64,000 nt of DNA from Neoechinorhynchus agilis (GCA_051530055.1 CM121341.1:7006001-7070000); one strand, 5' to 3'; positions 23,191 through 34,751 are shown, counted from the stretch's first letter. The notes: generated from the letters alone by a model not told the origin. Numbers and translations: made by a program.

Positions 23191-25850
23191 TATCCTTACC
23201 ATTCGGGCCAAGTGTCCACCGAAAAAACTTTTAAAGTAGTATTTCAAACTACTTTCATAAACGAAATGACGATGTTGGAGAGGTTGAAGGTTTACGAACT
23301 GGGAATTCTATTCCTTAAGCGATATTTCCGAAACAGTATTATTCCCTTGTTTACAAGGAATCGTAAAAATTGAGGATTACTTCGTTTTCAATGTCTCAAA
23401 AGCAATTTAAGAGAATTGAGGGATAGTTTAGATCGATAATTTCAGAGCTTTAGAACTTTTTAAAACAAGCGGGACAAACTTTCCACACTTCGATGTCGCT
23501 AATTTAACACACAACCAAAAAACTTTTAAAGTAGTATTTTAAACTACTTTCATAAACGAAATGACGATGTTGGAGAGGTTGAAGGTTTACGAACTGGGAA
23601 TTCTATTCCTTAAGCGATATTTCCGAAACAGCATTATTCCCTTGTTTACAAGGAATCGTAAAAAATTGAGGATTACTTCGTTTTCAATGTCTCAAAAGCA
23701 ATTTAAGAGAATTGAGGGATAGTTTAGATCGATAATTGCAGAGCTTTAGAACTTTTTAAAACAAGCGGGACAAACTTTCCACACTTCGATGTCGCTAATT
23801 TAACACACAACCAAAAAACTTTTAAAGTAGTATTTTAAACTACTTTCATAGACGAAATGACGATGTTGGAGAGGTTGAAGGTTTACGAACTGGGAATTCT
23901 ATTCCTTAAGCGATGTCTCCGAAACAGCATTATTCCCTTGTTTACAAGGAATCGTAAAAAATGAGGATTACTTCGTTTTCAATGTCTCAAAAGCCATTTA
24001 AGAGAATTGAGGGATAGTTTAGATCGATAATTGCAGAGCTTTAGAACTTTTTAAAACAAGCGGGACAAACTTTCCACACTTCGATGTGGCCAATTTAACA
24101 CACAACCAAAAAACTTTTAAAGTAGTATTTTAAACTACTTTTATAAACGAAATGACGATGTTGGAGAGGTTGAAGGTTTACGAACTGGGAATTCTATTCC
24201 TTAAGCGATGTCTCCGAAACAGCATTATTCCCTTGTTTACAAGGAATCGTAAAAATTGAGGATTACTTCGTTTTCAATGTCTCAAAAGCCATTTAAGAGA
24301 ATTGAGGGATAGTTTAGATCGATAATTGCAGAGCTTTAGAACTTTTTAAAACAAGCGGGACGAACTTTCCACACTTCGATGTGGCCAATTTAACACACAA
24401 CCAAAAAACTTTTAAAGTAGTATTTCAAACTACTTTCATAGACGAAATGACGATGTTGGAGAGGTTGAAGGTTTACGAACTGGGAATTCTATTCCTTAAG
24501 CGATGTCTCCGAAACAGCATTATTCCCTTGTTTACAAGGAATCGTAAAAACTGAGGATTACTTCGTTTTCAATGTCTCAAAAGCCATTTAAGAGAATTGA
24601 GGGATAGTTTAGATCGATAATTGCAGAGCTTTAGAACTTTTTAAAACAAGCGGGACGAACATTCCACACTTCGATGTGGCCAATTTAACACACAACCAAA
24701 AAACTTTTAAAGTAGTATTTCAAACTACTTTCATAGACGAAATACCAATGTTGGAGAGGTTGAAGGTTTACGAACTGGGAATTCTGTTCCTTAAGCGATA
24801 TCTCCGAAACAGCATTATTCCCTTGTTTACAAGGAACCGTAAAAATTGAGGATTACTTCGTTTTCAATGTCTCAAAAGCCATTTAAGAGAATTGAGGGAT
24901 AGTTTAGATCGATAATTGCAGAGCTTTAAAACTTTTTAAAACAAGCGAGACGAACATTCCACACTTCGATGTGGCCAATTTAACACACAACCAAAAAACT
25001 TTTCAAGTAGTATTTTAAACTACTTTCATAGACGAAATACCAATGTTGGAGAGGTTGAAGGTTTACGAGCTGGGAATTCTATTCCTTAAGCGATGTCTCC
25101 GAAACAGCATTATTCCCTCGTTTATAAGGAATCGTAAAAAATTGAGGATTACTTCGTTTTCAATGTCTCAAAAGCAATTTAAGAGAATTGAGGGATAGTT
25201 TAGATCGATAATTTCAGAGCTTTAGAACTTTTTAAAACAAGCGGGACAAACTTTCCACACTTCGATGTCGCTAATTTAACACACACTTCATAACTCCACT
25301 TGCCTTTAGCTCGAAAATAAAGATTTTCTTTATCCTTACCATTCGGGCCAAGTGTCCACCGAAAAAACTTTTAAAGTAGTATTTCAAACTACTTTTATAA
25401 ACGAAATGACGATGTTGGAGAGGTTGAAGGTTTACGAACTGGGAATTCTATTCCTTAAGCGATGTCTCCGAAACAGCATTATTCCCTTGTTTACAAGGAA
25501 CCGTAAAAACTGAGGATTACTTCGTTTTCAATGTCTCAAAAGCCATTTAAGAGAATTGAGGGATAGTTTAGATCGATAATTGCAGAGCTTTAGAACTTTT
25601 TAAAACAAGCGGGACAAACTTTCCACACTTCGATGTGGCCAATTTAACACACAACCAAAAAACTTTTAAAGTAGTATTTCAAACTACTTTTATAAACGAA
25701 ATGACGATGTTGGAGAGGTTGAAGGTTTACGAACTGGGAATTCTATTCCTTAAGCGATATCTCCGAAACAGCATTATTCCCTTGTTTACAAGGAATCGTA
25801 AAAAATTGAGGATTACTTCGTTTTCAATGTCTCGATTTTGTTAATTTAAA
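23190..25850. repeat. 295-bp satellite, about 9 copies (locus 2)
   Basis: The same family as at 9.6-10.6 kb. GAACTGGGAATTC-type anchors occur at 23296, 23591, 23887, 24182, 24477, 24772, 25067, 25436 and 25731. The spacing is 295 or 296 bp except one 369-bp interval, where the long form with the block from CTTCATAACTCCACTTGCC to AAGTGTCCACCG is present. The array starts at 23190 with that same long form. It ends sharply near 25840. Confidence 0.93.
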
Positions 25851-27598
25851 GAGGAGGTACAAACAGAAGGAAAATGTCAGACAATTCTTTGCACCTTCTC
25901 CTCCGCCATTGTATATATATGTGAGCATCGTCAGTTTGCATTGCTGACAGTTCACCTCATTTTCCAACACAATGAAGACTGAAGATGCTCACACATTCTG
26001 AGAAACCCAACCTAGTGGAATCTGTCGCTCGTCGTCAACTATGCATTTCTGGCATACCTTTCTTTTTTATTAGCTCAAGCCACTCGAAATTTCATTCTTT
26101 ACTCACATCTCGATCGACACTCATTTCGTGTGGTTCTAAAAGTGTTATTGATCGACCGTCGCCATACATGATAGGCAAATTTGAGCTTCCTGGCTGTCAG
26201 TGAGTACATGGCGTCATTCAACAACGTCTTTGTTGAGACGAAAAACCCACAAAATCAATAAAAGAAAGTTTGCTCGTGGATAAGAGAACCCTGAAATTAT
26301 ACCAGGTCTATGGACTATTAAAGATAAAAAGCACTGTAACAGTGGACATCAAATATATCTTTAAAGTTGACTTTATAAGTTGGGCAAAACGTTTCTAGTG
26401 AGATTGATGCTTTAAAGCGAACTCGGACAACTTTTTCAAAACAAATTCTTTATCAAAGGGCATTCACGGATCTCAGGCGAAGAATTACAAGTTGTTTTCC
26501 CCAAAATGGTACATTACATATCAAAGACATAATCTTGCTGTGCCATAAGACGTGCCAAATAATTCTCGTGTATTCATTCTGTGATAAATAGGAAATGATA
26601 AGTGCTACTGCAAAGGAAATTAGAATGAGTTGACTTCTTTTTAGTGGTTCATTACGCAAAAATATCTTAATTATAAACTTCTTTTGACTAATTTTCCTAG
26701 AGTCGACGGACCAATGCATTTCGTTTACACTTTTTGATTTTAATAACTAATATTCTGCCCAATTTTTTAGTCAAATCGTCTCAATAGAAACCTTCTGAAT
26801 TGTGGTAAAGTGACAAAATGTGTTTTTGTTTGGTTGCAATGATATCTCTAGACACCATAGAGATTTGCAATTTCGACTGCGATTTTGTTTAGTACCTTTT
26901 GTATATAAGAAGATCCACTCTGTTATAATGTGAGAAACCTGACTACTACCGAGAGTATCGTTTATGCAGAATCACAGCGGGGTAACCGTTTTTTCATGCT
27001 AATTTGTGTTCGAATTAGATTCGAAACTAACGTTCACTCAGACATTAAATTCATAGACTCTTAAATTTGTTTAATTTTTCTTAAATCGACAACGACCGGT
27101 AAACACTCATTTCTCCAATGAACGGCGATTTTGAATTTCAGTCCGTAAATTGGGATCCTCATTTAAAAACCTAAGAAAGACGATGTTCAATTTGGTACGC
27201 TGAGTTCAATTTCAGGCACAAATTAACGATTTAAAATTATTAAGCATATTTTAACGACTATTTCTTGAAACAACAATAATGAAATATTTCTCAATGTTCC
27301 TCTTCGTCTCATAATTTCGAACTTCGATCCCGTGACCCGCGTAGCTTGTAAGCACGTAAAAAAAGAGATCTGTTCACCTTATCAAAATGGCAGAAAAGAC
27401 AACCACCGTTGTTCCATATCTCACACTTCAATGCGTCTTGCGTGTGCTATCAACGTTGCATCTCGGTCTTTTATACGTTCTTAGCAATAAAGAACACATC
27501 GCCAAAAAAATCGATTGAACAAAGTTGCGCATTAATGTCATGGAATAAAAATAAATACGATTTATGAACAAAAAAATTGGAGCGAAAAAGAAGTGCCG
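25850..27598. other. Gene-poor spacer
   Basis: A TATA-like run (GTATATATATG) near 25908 is followed by an ATG at 25972 whose frame stops after eight codons; a tiny first exon cannot be excluded. The 88-codon minus-strand frame at 26453-26719 has one hydrophobic stretch but no recognisable family. Nothing is called. Confidence 0.35.
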
Positions 27599-27671
27599 CG
27601 TCCATGGCAGGACTTGAACCTGCAATCTCCGGCTCCGGAGGCCGGCGCCTTAACCATTAGGCCACATGGAC
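27599..27671 (-). tRNA. tRNA-Arg(CCG)
   Basis: The minus strand folds as a full cloverleaf. The acceptor is GTCCATG/CATGGAC, the D arm GGCCTAATGGTTAAGGC, and the anticodon stem CCGGC/GCCGG with loop CTCCGGA (anticodon CCG). The T arm is GCAGG-TTCAAGT-CCTGC. There is no intron. The A and B box promoters are intact (TGGCCTAATGG and GGTTCAAGTCC). Confidence 0.95.
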
Positions 27672-27784
27672 CCATGCAACGACAATTTCTATAATTTCTA
27701 AATATATATTTACGATTTAAAAATGAGAACTCGCTTTCTTATTGTGTTCAATCAGTTCATCATGTCCCAGAATTTTTTTTGAAA

Positions 27785-27890
27785 ACTGGCCAGCCAGTAA
27801 CTTTTATTAAGTATCAATGTGTGGCCTTTTATCACACGGCTGATAATTTTCCTTTTGGTACACAGCCCACCGATCTGGTTTAGGGAAGCG
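27785..27890. repeat. One-armed copy of the foldback at 28165-28345
   Basis: The text from TTTTATTAAGTATCAATGTG through GTGGCCTTTTATCACA to CACAGCCCACCGAT matches one arm of the neighbouring foldback, including the flanking ACTGGCCAGCC. It is separated from that foldback by the SINE-like unit. Confidence 0.7.
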
Positions 27891-27894
27891 CATA

Positions 27895-28110
27895 AAATCA
27901 CTCAATACCCTGAAAAATACGGTTATGAGTTTGTACATCTTCGTCCGGATCATCGATACCTCTCGATGAGGCTGGACTCATCAGTGAGTTTCCTCCCTTC
28001 AACGAGGTATTTCGTCCCCATTGTTCGTCATTGGTGGCAACGGATTCGAACCAGTTGAACATTAACTGGGATCAAGGGCATTAGTCCACTTGACCACCTC
28101 GACACAACTG
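27895..28110 (-). mobile_element. tRNA-derived SINE-like unit
   Basis: On the minus strand a tRNA-Leu/Ser-like head begins at 28103 (GTCGAGGTGGTCAAGTGG), giving an A-box match. A perfect B box GGTTCGAATCC follows at 28052-28042, then a non-tRNA body from about 28035 down. The 3' acceptor half is missing, so this is not a working tRNA. The body (GAAATACCTCGTTGAAGGG ... CTCACTGATGAGTCC) recurs in the 410-bp blocks at 52.2-53.1 kb. That gives three related copies and supports a dispersed element. Confidence 0.55.
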
Positions 28111-28164
28111 CAGAATGTCAAATTCTGCGAGTTTTTTTAATTTCAGGCCATTGAATTTTTGAAG

Positions 28165-28345
28165 ACTGGCCAGCCGATAAATTTTATTAAGTATCAATGT
28201 GTGGCCTTTTATCACATGACTGATAATTTTTCCTTGGGCACACAGATTTCTCTGAACCAAATCGGTGGGCTGTGTGCCCGAAAAATTATCAGCTGTGTGA
28301 TAAAAGGCCACACATTCATACTTAATAAAATTAAAATATTCTTTA
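28165..28345. repeat. Foldback element with about 70-bp arms
   Basis: The left arm TTTTATTAAGTATCAATGTG...CTGATAATTTTTCC...GGCACACAG is mirrored on the right by CTGTGTGCCCGAAAAATTAT...GGCCACACATTCATACTTAA. The loop is about 24 bp. It is a MITE-like palindrome. Confidence 0.8.
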
Positions 28346-28683
28346 ATTTAATGCTCAAACTGTGCTATTAATAATTATAAAAATTATCGCGAAATTCACT
28401 TTCCGTAATTGAACTTTTTTTTAAAATGCGTTAAGGTAGAAAATTCGAACTCCGCAGTCTTAAAAGTAACTCAAATTGAAAACTATATAACGGTAAAACT
28501 GAATAATTTACGAAATGTTTAATCTACGTTGCGATAAGATATTCCTAAAACGAAAATTTCAAATCTTTAGAGATTTATCTTAAAAGTTTGCGCTTGGTGC
28601 GTCCATAAAAGTAATTCATTTCACCTCGTGCTTTAAACATTACAATCGAAATCAACAATATCGAGGACATCAGATAAGCTTTC

Positions 28684-28891
28684 ATTGTCAAATTGATATT
28701 TGGCACAACTAAAGATTTATAGATTAATTTAATTTTCGGTCTGAGCGTGGGCCTTCTTCAGATATTGCTTGTACGTTTTTAAATATGTGAAAAACTTACA
28801 AGCAATATCTGAAGAAGGCCCACGTCCAGGCCGAAAATTAATTAAATTAATCTATAATTCTTTAGTTGCGTCAAATATCAATTTAACAATG
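28684..28891. repeat. Foldback element, about 208 bp
   Basis: The outer ends ATTGTCAAATTGATATTTG and CAAATATCAATTTAACAAT face each other. Inward, GATTTATAGATTAATTTAAT and GGGCCTTCTTCAGATATTGC find their complements across a loop of about 28 bp. It is a MITE-like palindrome with arms of about 90 bp. Confidence 0.8.
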
Positions 28892-29498
28892 TCAAATATG
28901 TATTCAAAGCTTTCATTGTTGTAGGCTTTATGAAAATTCAGTCTAATCAAAATTGGCCACATAAAAAGTAATTGATTCACGATCGCCAAATTACAATAAG
29001 GCTAAAATAAAAACAGCTTTCTCTTGCTGATATCCAGTTTATCCGATTGATGCCACTTTGTCTGTTGAATTAAAAAATGGATAGAGATTTAAAAATAGGA
29101 AAGTAAACGGCATGATCATTTTGCATTGAAATCTACGCAGCTGAATAACACAAACCAATCGATGGATTAATGATTATTTTGTCTTATTCTAGGTGCATTG
29201 AATTTCTTTTTTCGTAAAAGATTATATTCTGGGTGTAATGATTTTCCAGAATATTTCGACAGAGGTTGTGGTTATGTAAATTATTAGTTTTATTTGTGAT
29301 TGGTGACCATTCTTCGTTCGAATTAAATAAAAAAATTATATCGTTCAACTAAAACTCATTTCAAAACTAGAAGACAGCCTTGGAATTTCCACGAGATGTT
29401 TGCTCGTCAGCCCCAACACACAACCGAACAAAAAACATTAAATATCAGTACATATATTTGGCAAATATTAGGCATTTTTTAAACAAATAATTGCGCAG
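28892..29498. other. Spacer downstream of hexokinase
   Basis: No supported frame. Part of it is probably the hexokinase 3' untranslated region. Confidence 0.4.
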
Positions 29499-29499
29499 T

Positions 29500-31149
29500 C
29501 TAAGCCGGTGTACCCGTGGTTGCTGCAGCTGCAGCAAGTGCAGCTCCAATGCCTGATCCGTCGGTAGCCAATGAAATCCTATACTGTATGTTCTTCTCCA
29601 AAAGCAAGTTACAATAATACTCAACATGATGTTTGAACTTGGGATGGTATCGATACAGACTCCCATCGATTCCAATAGTCGGTGACCTTCTCGCCATTTT
29701 GAACAATACTGCCGACAACGCACCGGCCAATAGTTTTGCCGCTCGCTGAGTCACTAAACGGCATACATAATGAACAATGGCACAATCGTCCACAGTAGCG
29801 TTTGCATAACCAATTCGATTCAGAATATTTCTTGTCTTTTTAAACGTCAATCCCCTATCGGTCTCAATATCGGACACATATTGGGTGTAAAATGCGTCTC
29901 TATTGTAAAGCAACGATTGTCCCGAGGAGTATTCTGTGATGGTCTACAAAAGCACAGAACCCATTGAGACCATCACAAATTAAGGCCGATTTTCAAGTCC
30001 ATTTTTCGGAAACAATAGATTATTCTCGACTAAATCGACTAGAATAATTCGGACGATTTCACCCAAGTACATGCCGGAAATCATCTTCTCGAATTTTTGA
30101 AATCCCGGATTGATAGATGCCTCGTCTACTTCACGATCGTAAACCGTAGTAAATCTTTCAAGATTGTAGTTCTTGTCTGAGTCTCCGTAAGCTCCCCATT
30201 CACAGTTAATGATCATATACTTGTCTGGAGGACCGATCGTAGATTCTACTTTCTTTATATTGACAATCTTTTCCAAATAGCACGCATTTGTACCAGTTCC
30301 AACGATCATCCCCATGGCACAGTCCGGGTACATGTACGAAGTGGCTATCAATGTACCGACAGTATCGTTCACTAATGCAATCACCTCTAAATTGATTTCT
30401 CGTTCATCGATAGAATTTTGAAGGAATTCAACCACGTCTTCACCTACGACGTCCGGACAGTCGAATCCTTTCGTCCAACCTATCAAATAACCTTGTTGTA
30501 AAGACTCTTGTTGGCATGGAAAAGAAAATGTGAATCCAATCTGCATGCGAACACTGTTGTCCAAATCGTGCTCCTCGTGAAAAGACTTAATCTTGTCAGC
30601 AATAAATCCAAACAATGCTCCACCATTGCTCTTCATTATTGTCAATGGAATTGCGTATCCTCTACTTTCTAACACTTTTTCGGAAGGATTGCCATTCATT
30701 CGCAATAACAATACTCGAAAGTTCGTTCCACCCAAATCAAGAGCTAAAAAGTTTCCAACCTCTTTCCCATTCGGTAGTCGTGTAACATAAGTAGGGAGCA
30801 TCTTTAAGTCTGACTTTTTCTGCAGCAAACCATTCTGCATGGACTTGACAAAGTCATCTTCGAACTGTCGCAAATCTTTCATGTCGATATTTAACTTATC
30901 CAATCGCTCTATTATCATCGGACCGTTTTCCTTTAAAAATCGACTGCCTACCTGTTTCTTTAAAATGTCATGAGGATCCTCTCCAATGGGCCCAAGTGCA
31001 CCGCTAAAACTTGTTCCTCTAACGAATGTATTGATCTGTTTAGTCTTCTTTTTGAATAGCAACCTTCTAATCCAATTCATGTGCCTCCGATGACGTTCTC
31101 TATGATTGCTTCTTATCGATTTCCTAATTTCATGATTGAAGATCTCCAT
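29500..31149 (-). CDS. Hexokinase
   Basis: ATP-dependent hexose phosphorylation, the first step of glycolysis, in the cytosol. Motifs seen are LALDLGGTNFRVLLL (phosphate 1/ATP site), FSFPCQQ (sugar-binding loop), LIGWTKGFDCPDVVG, the catalytic Asp in ALVNDTVGTL, GMIVGTGTNACYLE, NCEWGAYGD, and in the second segment VGVDG-like GIDGSLYRYHPKF and ATDGSGIGAAL. Two segments, about 31149-29981 and 29929-29500, give about 532 residues, the size of a single-unit hexokinase with an N-terminal extension of about 60 basic residues. The ATG at 31149 was chosen because a TTGGCTTCAG acceptor ends 14 nt upstream. The roughly 51-nt insert between the segments lacks GT-AG ends in frame and forms a hairpin. A 114-nt GT-AG alternative (30013-29900) would delete the usual LLF loop. 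Confidence 0.92.
29930..29980 (-). other. Hairpin insert (about 51 nt) in hexokinase
   Basis: The first frame ends at TAA (29982-29980) and the second resumes at about 29929 in the same phase, so about 48-51 nt must be removed. TGTGATGGTCT (29977-29967) and AGACCATCACA (29945-29935) are perfect complements, bracketed by ATT and AAT. A GT-AG pair exists inside (GTGATGG...TTTGTAG), but an in-frame stop precedes it. Confidence 0.5.
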
Positions 31150-31169
31150 GGTAACGAATTTTCCTGAAG

Positions 31170-32050
31170 CCAAAAGTGTTTAGTTGATGGAGAAATATAA
31201 TCGGGTGGTAAGCAATGATTTCCATTGCAATAGGGAGCGAATCTGAGAATCAATGTGGTTTCTGATCACGTGATTGTTTTGTTATTGTTTTTGATATTTT
31301 CAATGGTTGTTGTTTTCATAATCGCTCACTCACTTTTAAGCTCTCATTTCGAAGTTGTGTTTATCACTAATTTTCGACTTTTAGTAGTCAACTAATGTTT
31401 TTTATGAGCATGTTAATGCTAACAATGTTCTGTCTTAATTTCACACATCGTCTCGGCTTTTCACGTTTCTCCTAAGGTTTTATTTAATGAATGTAGCTTG
31501 ATTTTTTAGCCAACCAAAAAAATTCCAATACAATTTTTTGCAATATAGATAAATAAACATCCATTTGCTGTATACAAAAACAGCGTAAAGTGCATTGCAC
31601 CACCACAAAAAAATTAAGTATAAAAATCAATTTGCCGATAAATTAGCTCAAATCATTGAAATTTATTCCGAGCACAAAAGGTTTTTCAACAAGCCAATTA
31701 ATGTTTATCATTTTTTTTCTGGAAATATTTTTAAGATAGCGTTCGCCGCTATTACTTTAATCTGATCAAATTGCAAAATTCCCTGATTGAAAGTATAACG
31801 TTCAAAGTCACGCAAACTTTATTAAAAGACAAAATGACGTTCCAACGAATCATAACCAAAAATACGGCATCATCTCAAATATCACACCCAGAACTCGCAA
31901 CAAGAAATGTCGCCATTGTATTCTGTTCTAAATTAAGGACTCTCAGAATAGGACAAAACTCTGAATTTTTTTATGTGAGTGTGAGTAACGTCTATGAAAA
32001 GAGTACAAGTAGACATTTGAACACAAGTGCGCAAGTACTTTGAACCAAAA
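31170..32050. other. Divergent intergenic region between hexokinase and a small membrane-protein gene
   Basis: Hexokinase runs left and the membrane protein runs right, so this holds both 5' regions. There is no TATA box with a convincing position. A 90-codon plus-strand frame at 31771-32043 is not supported by any feature. Confidence 0.4.
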
Positions 32051-32053
32051 AAA

Positions 32054-32446
32054 ATGCTACGTCCAATAGAGATTGTTTTGATCGTCATATTAACCTTGAT
32101 TGTCATTCTCGTAGTTATTGGATTGATTGTATGGATTGTGCGATGTACCTATAGTAAAACGCGGAGTAGAATAATACGGGATCAAGTGGAAAGGGAAGAG
32201 CAACGGTTTCACGAAATGTTGCACATCAGACAACATGAATTGCAGGAAAGTGCAGAGGAAAGGAAAAAGATGTATGATCAGTTGAGAATGAAGTATCGAT
32301 TACCAGGACATGATTCATTGGTCAGTCAAGATCAAACTTCGGATGAAAAGGAATCAGGCAATCTAACCACTGATAACGTTCGAGGCGTACCGTCCTTTAT
32401 TACTGATGAAAACGATGCAAATCTTGCGAAGGATCACAGATATTGA
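32054..32446 (+). CDS. Small single-pass membrane protein with charged cytosolic tail
   Basis: A frame of 130 codons from the ATG at 32054. Residues 1-5 are short and polar, residues 6-28 form a strongly hydrophobic isoleucine/valine-rich segment (IVLIVILTLIVILVVIGLIVW), and then follow CTYSKTRSR (stop-transfer) and a region of about 45 residues rich in E, R, Q and H with heptad-like spacing, probably a coiled coil. The last 35 residues are acidic and disordered-looking. No family is recognised. The topology is probably N-out/C-in by the positive-inside rule. An earlier in-frame GTG is not used as the start because the preceding ATG-less sequence is AT-rich leader. Moderately sure that it is a real gene. 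Confidence 0.6.
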   Translation: MLRPIEIVLIVILTLIVILVVIGLIVWIVRCTYSKTRSRIIRDQVEREEQRFHEMLHIRQHELQESAEERKKMYDQLRMKYRLPGHDSLVSQDQTSDEKESGNLTTDNVRGVPSFITDENDANLAKDHRY

Positions 32447-32749
32447 TTCGAATTGCATAGAACGACCGTTCAAAAACAAGAGACAGTTTACTTTAAAAAA
32501 ATTAAGTTCAGCACCCTTTTTTTAAGAGCATAACTGACATTTAGGATACAAAACTGATTTGTTTTGAATGTTTTATTTGTAATTCGAAAACTTTTGATGT
32601 GGACACGTTAACTGATCAATTAAACAAATGACATTTAGGTGGTATTTTAAAAAAAATCAACAATAGAACTGTAAATGCGTCGTGCCATTCTAATTTGACA
32701 GGTTGTGGGCATTTGCGAGATTATTTGCATTTATTCATTAAATGTAAAA
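32447..32749. other. Likely 3' untranslated region
   Basis: AT-rich sequence after the stop at 32446, with no further frame supported. Confidence 0.4.
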
Positions 32750-33885
32750 TACGAATTTAATCTCCTAGGAAGCCCCATTTTCGCCAAAAATGTCTCAAAG
32801 ACCTCGAGGCCCGAGCATGTGAGCTGTCAGCGCACGAAGCCTTCCTACTTTTAAAGAATTGCCTATACATCCCCAAATTGATGTATAAGTTGAGAGCTGC
32901 TCCGTGTTTCGAGGAGAAAAGAGTTTTATCGGATCTTGACGGGGTTTTACGTTCTTTTTTAAAGAAAATTTTTAATATAAACATTACGGATACGGACTGG
33001 CGGCAGGTTACGTTCCCAACCTCTTTTGGCGGCCTCGGCATCCACGCAGTGTCGGATTTAGCCCTTCCAGCGTTCCTCGCCTCTTACCGAGCCAGCAAAA
33101 CGTACGCGGACTTTCCAACATGAGACAAAACTCATAAAACATTATTTGGACGGTTTGTCGATCTGGCAATCCCGGACAGAGATCCCGCACCTTCCGGAAA
33201 ATGACCACAGGCAGTCGGCATGGGACCTTCCCCTCACAAAGAAGATTCACAAATCCTTTAACGATCTTCTCTACGAGCTTTCCCAAGTTCGTCTTGCGGC
33301 GTGTTCTACAAAGGAATCGGGAGAGCCCCGAGAATCGGAACTCTTCTAGAGGATTCTACGTTAAGGGTCGCAGTTTCTCAAAGATTGGGCCAGGATATTT
33401 GTATCCCGCATCGCTGTCGCTGCGGATCTATAGTTGAAGCCAATGGCAGACACGGCCTCTGTTGTAAAATGTCCAGAGGAAGGTTTCCAAGACACTCAGA
33501 ATTGAACTCAATTTTGAGTAGAGCCCTAGATTCCGTCCACGTGCCCAATATTCTAGAGCCAAGTAATTTATGCCGCCTAGACAGCAAGCGACACTGCTTT
33601 TATAGGATGCGACCCAGTAATTTTCCCTTTTTTTTAAAAAAAGAGCCCTGGAGGTTCAGCGGTCGTAGCTGAGGAACGAAAGCGTTCAAAATATAGAGAG
33701 CTTCTGAGGAATTACAATTTCGTCCTTTTGCCGTGGAAATGTATGGAGCCTTGGGACCATCAGCGCTCACTCTCCTCGACGATTTGGGACGAAAAGGATA
33801 ACGGGGGAACCGCGCTCGAGAAATTTCCTCGCTCAACGAATTGCGATACAGCGAGGGGACGCTTGAATAAGCATCATGAAAGATG
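32750..33885 (+). mobile_element. Degenerate 3' part of the same retroelement family (copy B)
   Basis: Plus-strand translation shows the same order as copy A: SAHEAFLLLKNCLYIPKLMY, VTFPTSFGGLGIHAVSDLAL, PAFLASY, then HRCRCGSIVEANGRHGLCC with RH shortly after, and a tail whose codons still suggest the FxPxxVETxG and RNFLAQRIAIQRG-like end. It is broken, spread over more than one frame, and has no 5' half. Divergence from copy A is high, so the family is old or diverse here. Confidence 0.65.
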
Positions 33886-34184
33886 ATAACTCCTTTTTTG
33901 GCCTTCTTGGCTCGAAATGCGTTCGATTCTATATTCTTCAAAAAAAACTACGAGCACTTTTTTATGCGTTAGGTTTGTGGTGCATTATCTCGCTCTCCTT
34001 TTTTTGTCACGTCTATTGATTGATCACCGTCCTCGGAAATCCTTTACGACCTATTCTGAAACTCGCAATTTAATTTCATCTTCAATATTTGCTTCAAAAG
34101 CTGATGATTTATTGGATTAATACATATATTGATAAAGACGACAGTGAGACCTTTTTTTGTGTGCTTAAATATAATGAAAAAAAA
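33886..34184. other. Spacer
   Basis: No supported features between the retroelement fragment and the ShK-domain gene. Confidence 0.4.
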
Positions 34185-34751
34185 TCAGCATTGACCGCAT
34201 GTCCTTTGGCACATCTTGGCTACATCTTTTTTGTGGCATTTCATCCTCATTGAAGAGCAATAATTGTTCACATCTCTACAAATTTGTTTTCGTCGTCTCT
34301 GCAATTGTGTACCGTAAACACTTTTCAGAATGTCAGATCTATCAAAAGAGTTATCATTGGTCCATCTTGGTCGGTCGTAAGTTTGAGTTCGGCGTTTGAC
34401 TACAAGTGGAACCACGTAGGGAAAAGCTCTTCTTTTAAACATTTTGGGCGCTGTATTCATTGGAAGTTTTATAGATTTCGACCAAAAATGGCCGTATTTG
34501 GGTCTTTTAAATTCACGTCGATCCAATAGATCCTCTGAGCTCACTGTATCCTGCCATTTGCGTTGAAAAACAAATCGTTTTTCTCGGTCCCATGTTCTTG
34601 AGGGAACCTTTTGGTGATAAAAATCATCACTGCTGCTACTATCGTCGCCTGCATGTGGAGAACGACCGAACACCCAGCTTCCGGATGCGTACCGTCTACT
34701 CACGGACGGTTGTATTGTGAGAGCCACTAACAGGCAAACGACAAAGTACAT
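34185..34751 (-). CDS. Secreted protein with C-terminal ShK-type cysteine domain
   Basis: 188 residues in one exon. Residues 1-18 (MYFVVCLLVALTIQPSVS) are a signal peptide. The middle of about 130 residues is basic and rich in R, K, F and W without cysteines. The last 33 residues carry six cysteines (C-x6-C-x6-C-x8-C-x3-C-x2-C), the spacing of ShK (SXC/NC6) domains that are abundant in nematode secreted proteins. The family occurs in cuticle-modifying enzymes, mucins and small secreted factors. A solitary domain at the C-terminus after a basic spacer does not identify the role. RR, KR and RRK sites occur within the middle, so proteolytic processing that releases the domain is possible. The gene lies head-to-tail with the Thr-rich membrane protein gene upstream. 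Confidence 0.8.
   Translation of the reverse strand: MYFVVCLLVALTIQPSVSRRYASGSWVFGRSPHAGDDSSSSDDFYHQKVPSRTWDREKRFVFQRKWQDTVSSEDLLDRREFKRPKYGHFWSKSIKLPMNTAPKMFKRRAFPYVVPLVVKRRTQTYDRPRWTNDNSFDRSDILKSVYGTQLQRRRKQICRDVNNYCSSMRMKCHKKDVAKMCQRTCGQC

Noticed and set aside
23083-23373. 96-codon frame at the start of the 295-bp array (and its relative at 25635)
   Set aside because: The frame lies in satellite units and is not maintained across units; no family features.
27315-27362. tRNA-like sequence near a GATCCCGTGACCC stretch
   Set aside because: No acceptor stem or proper T and D arms could be paired; only a partial resemblance.
27930-28010. Hammerhead-ribozyme-like text CTGATGAGTCC ... GGACGAA on the minus strand
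   Set aside because: The stem II bases are present, but no stem I/III and cleavage-site arrangement in linear order could be drawn, and the copies at 52.4 and 52.8 kb do not preserve GGACGAA.
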